Source: Lacihabitans sp. LS3-19
GTDB lineage: Bacteria > Bacteroidota > Bacteroidia > Cytophagales > Spirosomataceae
Length of the DNA: 64,000 bases
Direction of reading: 5' to 3'
Assembly: GCF_024343575.1 (NCBI RefSeq)
Contig: NZ_RJUA01000002.1
Location: forward strand, 248,001-312,000
Shown: positions 61,032 through 64,000 of the stretch, piece after piece
Layout of the letters: each line of letters begins with the position of its first letter
Position numbering within the stretch: the first letter of the stretch is position 1
Notes under the pieces: generated by a model
Database searches by the model: none
Seen by the model: the letters and a program-made list of their open reading frames with translations, nothing else
Told to the model about the DNA's origin: nothing
Made by a program: the position numbers and the translations under genes

Positions 61032-61036
61032 TTGAA

Positions 61037-61666
61037 ATGAAAATAAAAGTTTTAAACAAAGAAGGCAAAGAAACAGGTAAGTCTGTTGACCTTAGCGATG
61101 AAATTTTCGCTATCGAGCCAAACCAACACGTAGTGTGGTTAGATGTTAAACACTATCTAGCAAATCAACGTCAAGGTACCCACAAGTCTAAAGAAAGAGC
61201 TGAAATATCTCGTTCAACTAAGAAATTGGTTCGTCAGAAAGGTTCAGGTGGTGCAAGACACGGTTCAGCTAAATCTCCTACTTATGTTGGTGGTGGTACT
61301 GTTTTCGGTCCACGTCCAAGAGATTACGACTTCAAATTAAATAAGAAAATAAAGGTTTTGGCACGTAAGTCAGTATTGTCTGCAAGAGTTGCTGAAAATA
61401 ACCTAATGGTAATCGAAGATTTTTCGATTGATTCGCCAAAAACAAAAAGCTACATTGAATTTTTGAATGCCTTGAGCCTTACAGGCAAAAAGACTTTGTT
61501 TGTTGTAAATGGAGGAGAAAACAACCTTTATTTATCAGCAAGAAACATTCCTAGAACTAAAGTTGTAGACAAAGATTCTGTAAATACGTATGAGTTAATC
61601 AATACAGACGTCATTTTATTGGCTGAGAGTACAGTTTCTCATTTGGAATCAATTTTAAATGATTAA
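61037..61666 (+). CDS. rplD: 50S ribosomal protein L4
   Basis: 209 residues. RQGTHKSKERAEIS and GGGTVFGPRPRDY give the extended loop that lines the exit tunnel; QKGSGGARHGS is typical. In other bacteria L4 also represses its own operon by binding the leader; the structured region before rplC would be a place to look. Confidence 0.97.
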   Translation: MKIKVLNKEGKETGKSVDLSDEIFAIEPNQHVVWLDVKHYLANQRQGTHKSKERAEISRSTKKLVRQKGSGGARHGSAKSPTYVGGGTVFGPRPRDYDFKLNKKIKVLARKSVLSARVAENNLMVIEDFSIDSPKTKSYIEFLNALSLTGKKTLFVVNGGENNLYLSARNIPRTKVVDKDSVNTYELINTDVILLAESTVSHLESILND

Positions 61667-61677
61667 TTTTTAAAGAA

Positions 61678-61965
61678 ATGAGCGTTTTAAGAAGACCAAA
61701 AATAACAGAGAAAACACAGTTACTGACTTCCAAAGGGAAATATACTTTCGAAGTAGGTCGTGATGCCAATAAAATCGAGATAGCAGCGGCTGTTGAGAAA
61801 ATGTACGGTGTTACAGTAGATAAAGTAAATACAATTACTCAAATCGGAAAGAAAAAGTCAAGAATGACTAAATCAAGATTGAGTTCAGGTAAAACTAGTA
61901 CTTTCAAAAAGGCAATAGTTACTTTGAAAGACGGAGACCTAATTGATTTTTACGCAGAATTATAA
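61678..61965 (+). CDS. rplW: 50S ribosomal protein L23
   Basis: 95 residues; SVLRRPKITEKTQLL and YTFEVGRDANKIEIAAAVEKMYGV fit L23, which lies at the tunnel exit. It ends 43 bases before rplB. Confidence 0.96.
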   Translation: MSVLRRPKITEKTQLLTSKGKYTFEVGRDANKIEIAAAVEKMYGVTVDKVNTITQIGKKKSRMTKSRLSSGKTSTFKKAIVTLKDGDLIDFYAEL

Positions 61966-61978
61966 TTTATTAAAGTAT

Positions 61979-61993
61979 AGCCTATAATAGGCT
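61979..61993 (+). other. Hairpin between rplW and rplB
   Basis: AGCCTA and TAGGCT with a 3-base TAA loop. No T-run; an operon hairpin for stability or processing. Confidence 0.4.
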
Positions 61994-62008
61994 GCAAATG
62001 TGTGAGAA

Positions 62009-62833
62009 ATGGCAGTTAAAAAATTAAATCCGGTTACACCCGGCACCAGACATCGAATAGCTCCAGATTTTTCTGATATTACAGCAAGTAAACCAGAGAA
62101 AAGTCTAACAGAAGCCATAAGAAAAACAGGTGGTAGAAACAACGAAGGACACCGTACAGCAAGGTACATTGGTGGAGGTCACAAAAGAAAGTATCGTATT
62201 ATCGATTTCAAAAGAGATAAGAAAGATATGGTGGCTGAAGTTATGACTATCGAGTATGATCCAAATCGTACGTCAAGAATAGCATTACTTAAATACGAAG
62301 ATGGAGAGAAAAGATATATTATCGCTCCTCAAGGTTTAGGTGTTGGACAAAAAATTGTTTCTGGAGAGAAAGTAGCTCCAGAAGTTGGAAATGCATTGCT
62401 TTTGAAGAATATGCCTTTAGGTACTATTGTTCATAATATAGAGTTAACACCTGGAAAAGGTGGTCAGTTGGCAAGAAGTGCTGGTACTTACGCTCAGGTT
62501 CTTGCGAAAGACGGTAAGTTCGTAACTTTAAAAATGCCTTCAGGTGAAATGAGAATGGTTCTAGGTGCATGTATTGCAACTGTAGGTTCTGTTTCCAACC
62601 CAGATCACATGAATGTTGTGCTTGGAAAAGCTGGACGTAAGAGATGGTTAGGTGTAACGCCAAGAGTAAGAGGTGTAGCTATGAACCCTGTTGATCACCC
62701 TATGGGTGGAGGTGAAGGTCGTGCTTCTGGTGGGCACCCTCGTTCTAGAAATGGTTTAATTGCAAAAGGCAAGAAAACTAGATCGAAAAACAAATACTCG
62801 AATAGATTAATAATTTCACGAAGAACAAAATAA
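62009..62833 (+). CDS. rplB: 50S ribosomal protein L2
   Basis: 274 residues. The C-terminal [18 protein letters not shown], with the essential His region, is intact, as are [13 protein letters not shown] and [15 protein letters not shown]2 links subunits and the peptidyl-transferase centre. Confidence 0.97.
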   Translation: MAVKKLNPVTPGTRHRIAPDFSDITASKPEKSLTEAIRKTGGRNNEGHRTARYIGGGHKRKYRIIDFKRDKKDMVAEVMTIEYDPNRTSRIALLKYEDGEKRYIIAPQGLGVGQKIVSGEKVAPEVGNALLLKNMPLGTIVHNIELTPGKGGQLARSAGTYAQVLAKDGKFVTLKMPSGEMRMVLGACIATVGSVSNPDHMNVVLGKAGRKRWLGVTPRVRGVAMNPVDHPMGGGEGRASGGHPRSRNGLIAKGKKTRSKNKYSNRLIISRRTK

Positions 62834-62843
62834 TACAAAATAG

Positions 62844-63122
62844 ATGGCTCGTTCACTTAAAAAAGGACCTTACGTAGATTTTAGACTAGAAAATAAAGTC
62901 GTCGTAATGAATGATTCAGGTAAAAAGTCTGTAATCAAGACTTGGTCAAGAAGGTCTATGATTATACCTGATTTTATTGGACATACTTTTGCTGTACATA
63001 ATGGAAATAAATTCATTCCTGTGTATGTTACAGATAACATGATTGGTCACAAGTTGGGAGAATTTGCTCCTACTAGAAACTTCAGAGGCCACGTGAATAA
63101 AAAAGATAAAGGTAAAAGATAA
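62844..63122 (+). CDS. rpsS: 30S ribosomal protein S19
   Basis: 92 residues: [11 protein letters not shown], then [23 protein letters not shown] and [13 protein letters not shown], all S19 landmarks. It begins ten bases after rplB. Confidence 0.97.
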   Translation: MARSLKKGPYVDFRLENKVVVMNDSGKKSVIKTWSRRSMIIPDFIGHTFAVHNGNKFIPVYVTDNMIGHKLGEFAPTRNFRGHVNKKDKGKR

Positions 63123-63128
63123 TATTCC

Positions 63129-63145
63129 GAGGGGTATTACCCCTT
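63129..63145 (+). other. Hairpin between rpsS and rplV
   Basis: AGGGGT and ACCCCT with a 3-base ATT loop, in a 38-base spacer. Similar in size to the rplW-rplB hairpin. Confidence 0.4.
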
Positions 63146-63160
63146 TAAAAAGAATAAAAA

Positions 63161-63517
63161 ATGGAAGCAGTAGCAAAATTAAATGATTTTCCAACTTCAC
63201 CTAGAAAGGCTAGGTTGGTAGCTGACTTGATCAGAGGCAAAAAAGTAAACACAGCATTGGGTATACTTTCTTTTCAACCTCAACAAGCGGCTCCAGTTCT
63301 TAAAAAAGTTTTAATGTCGGCAATCGCCAACTGGCAAAACAAAAACGAGGACGCTAAAATAGAAGATGCAGATCTATATGTGAAAACAATAATGATTGAT
63401 GGTGGAAGAATGCTGAAAAGACTTCGTCCAGCTCCGCAAGGTAGAGCTTATAGAGTTAGAAAACGCTCTCAGCATATTACAATCGTTGTGGATAGTTTAG
63501 AAAATCAATCAGTTTAA
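63161..63517 (+). CDS. rplV: 50S ribosomal protein L22
   Basis: 118 residues with [35 protein letters not shown] and [11 protein letters not shown]22 lines the exit tunnel. Normal for the family. Confidence 0.96.
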   Translation: MEAVAKLNDFPTSPRKARLVADLIRGKKVNTALGILSFQPQQAAPVLKKVLMSAIANWQNKNEDAKIEDADLYVKTIMIDGGRMLKRLRPAPQGRAYRVRKRSQHITIVVDSLENQSV

Positions 63518-63561
63518 TAAGTAAAGATACTTAGAAATTAGAATTATATTAATTAGTTAAA

Positions 63562-64000
63562 ATGGGACAAAAAGTAAATCCTGTAGGTTTTAGACTAGGT
63601 TACATCAGAGGGTGGGAGTCCAACTGGTACGGTGGTAAAAATTTTGCTGAGAAACTCGTTGAAGACGATAAAATCAGGAAATATATTAACGCTCGTATCC
63701 CGAAAGGTTCTGTTTCGAGAGTTGTTATTGAAAGAACACTTAAGAGAATTACACTTACAATACATACAGCTAGACCAGGTGTGGTTATCGGTAAGGCTGG
63801 TAGCGAGGTGGACAAACTTAGAGAGGAGCTTAAAAAGCTTACTAAAAAAGATGTTCAAATCAATATTTTTGAAATCAAAAGACCTGAAATTGATGCTAAA
63901 TTAGTTGGTGAGACTATTGCTCAACAACTTAGAGCTAGAATCTCTTTCCGTAGAGCGATGAAGCAAGCGATTCAATCTGCTATGAGAGTTGGTGCTCAAG
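63562..64000 (+). CDS. rpsC: 30S ribosomal protein S3, partial
   Basis: 146 residues from [20 protein letters not shown], cut by the right edge of the window. The KH domain motif [13 protein letters not shown] is seen near residue 74. The remainder of S3 and the rest of the cluster lie outside. Confidence 0.96.
   Translation, partial: MGQKVNPVGFRLGYIRGWESNWYGGKNFAEKLVEDDKIRKYINARIPKGSVSRVVIERTLKRITLTIHTARPGVVIGKAGSEVDKLREELKKLTKKDVQINIFEIKRPEIDAKLVGETIAQQLRARISFRRAMKQAIQSAMRVGAQ

Noticed and set aside
63595-63904. Antisense and shifted ORFs over rpsC
   Set aside because: rpsC is certain; these frames are its shadows.
1-64000. CRISPR arrays, insertion sequences, prophage, tRNA genes
   Set aside because: No regularly spaced repeats, transposase or integrase genes, or tRNA-like cloverleaf were seen in the intergenic regions.

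Overview
The window is a 64 kb stretch of an AT-rich chromosome from a Bacteroidota bacterium, most likely of the order Cytophagales. The support is: a PorE-like type IX secretion (T9SS) component and a protein with a T9SS type A sorting domain; a lipidated TamA-like protein (TamL); the conserved run miaB - sigma-54 activator - lptE - small protein - secG; many outer-membrane barrels with SPI signal peptides ending in AQ; a CruF-type carotenoid protein; and promoters of the Bacteroidota form TTG-N17-20-TAnnTTTG in place of -35/-10 boxes. I saw no tRNA, rRNA, insertion sequence, prophage, CRISPR array or recognisable defence island. Gene content is mostly core or long-resident accessory genes.

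Layout. 1-13 kb: a partial VOC protein, a gamma-glutamyltranspeptidase homologue, a YceI-porin-YceI operon behind a perfect Crp/Fnr-type palindrome, a PLP decarboxylase, a flavin reductase/SDR pair, an aldose-1-epimerase homologue, a PorV-like barrel coupled to a helix-hairpin-helix barrel protein, and ychF. 13-19 kb: a class A beta-lactamase-like hydrolase, a DUF2892 protein, an RRM protein, PorE-like protein, an esterase and a T9SS cargo protein. 19-27 kb (minus): a fuconolactonase-like hydrolase, acyl-CoA dehydrogenase and APH-type kinase operon, then uvrA - DMP19-like - cruF-like. 26.7-30.8 kb (plus): HAD phosphatase, DUF5916 protein, RsmI-like methylase, DUF1456 protein. 30.9-34 kb: DUF779 protein and aldehyde dehydrogenase, divergent from an AraC regulator, with a two-half-site operator between them. 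34-45 kb: P1 peptidase, WG-repeat protein, MsbA-like exporter, zinc-ribbon protein, GT2, hemL, a TPR/periplasmic-binding protein, yidC and a TrmH-family methylase. 45-54 kb: tamL-like, miaB, sigma-54 activator, lptE, secG, polX. 54-59.7 kb (minus): a large PPIase lipoprotein, a SurA-like PPIase, a MoxR ATPase and an agmatine deiminase homologue. 60.4-64 kb: the S10 ribosomal cluster from rplC to a truncated rpsC.

Envelope biogenesis is the main theme. YidC and SecG (inner membrane insertion and secretion), LptE (LPS), TamL and two PPIases (outer membrane assembly), an MsbA-like exporter and PorE-like/T9SS cargo all lie here. The least explained parts are the 707-base region before rplC, which has three plus-strand promoter-like elements, a strong terminator without a gene and a possible pseudoknot; a PorV-like gene with no standard start codon; a PPIase lipoprotein that carries an OmpA-like domain; and a 25-bp palindrome over the promoter of a small zinc-ribbon gene. 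I found no clearly new multi-gene system; the best candidates are these RNA and regulatory signals.
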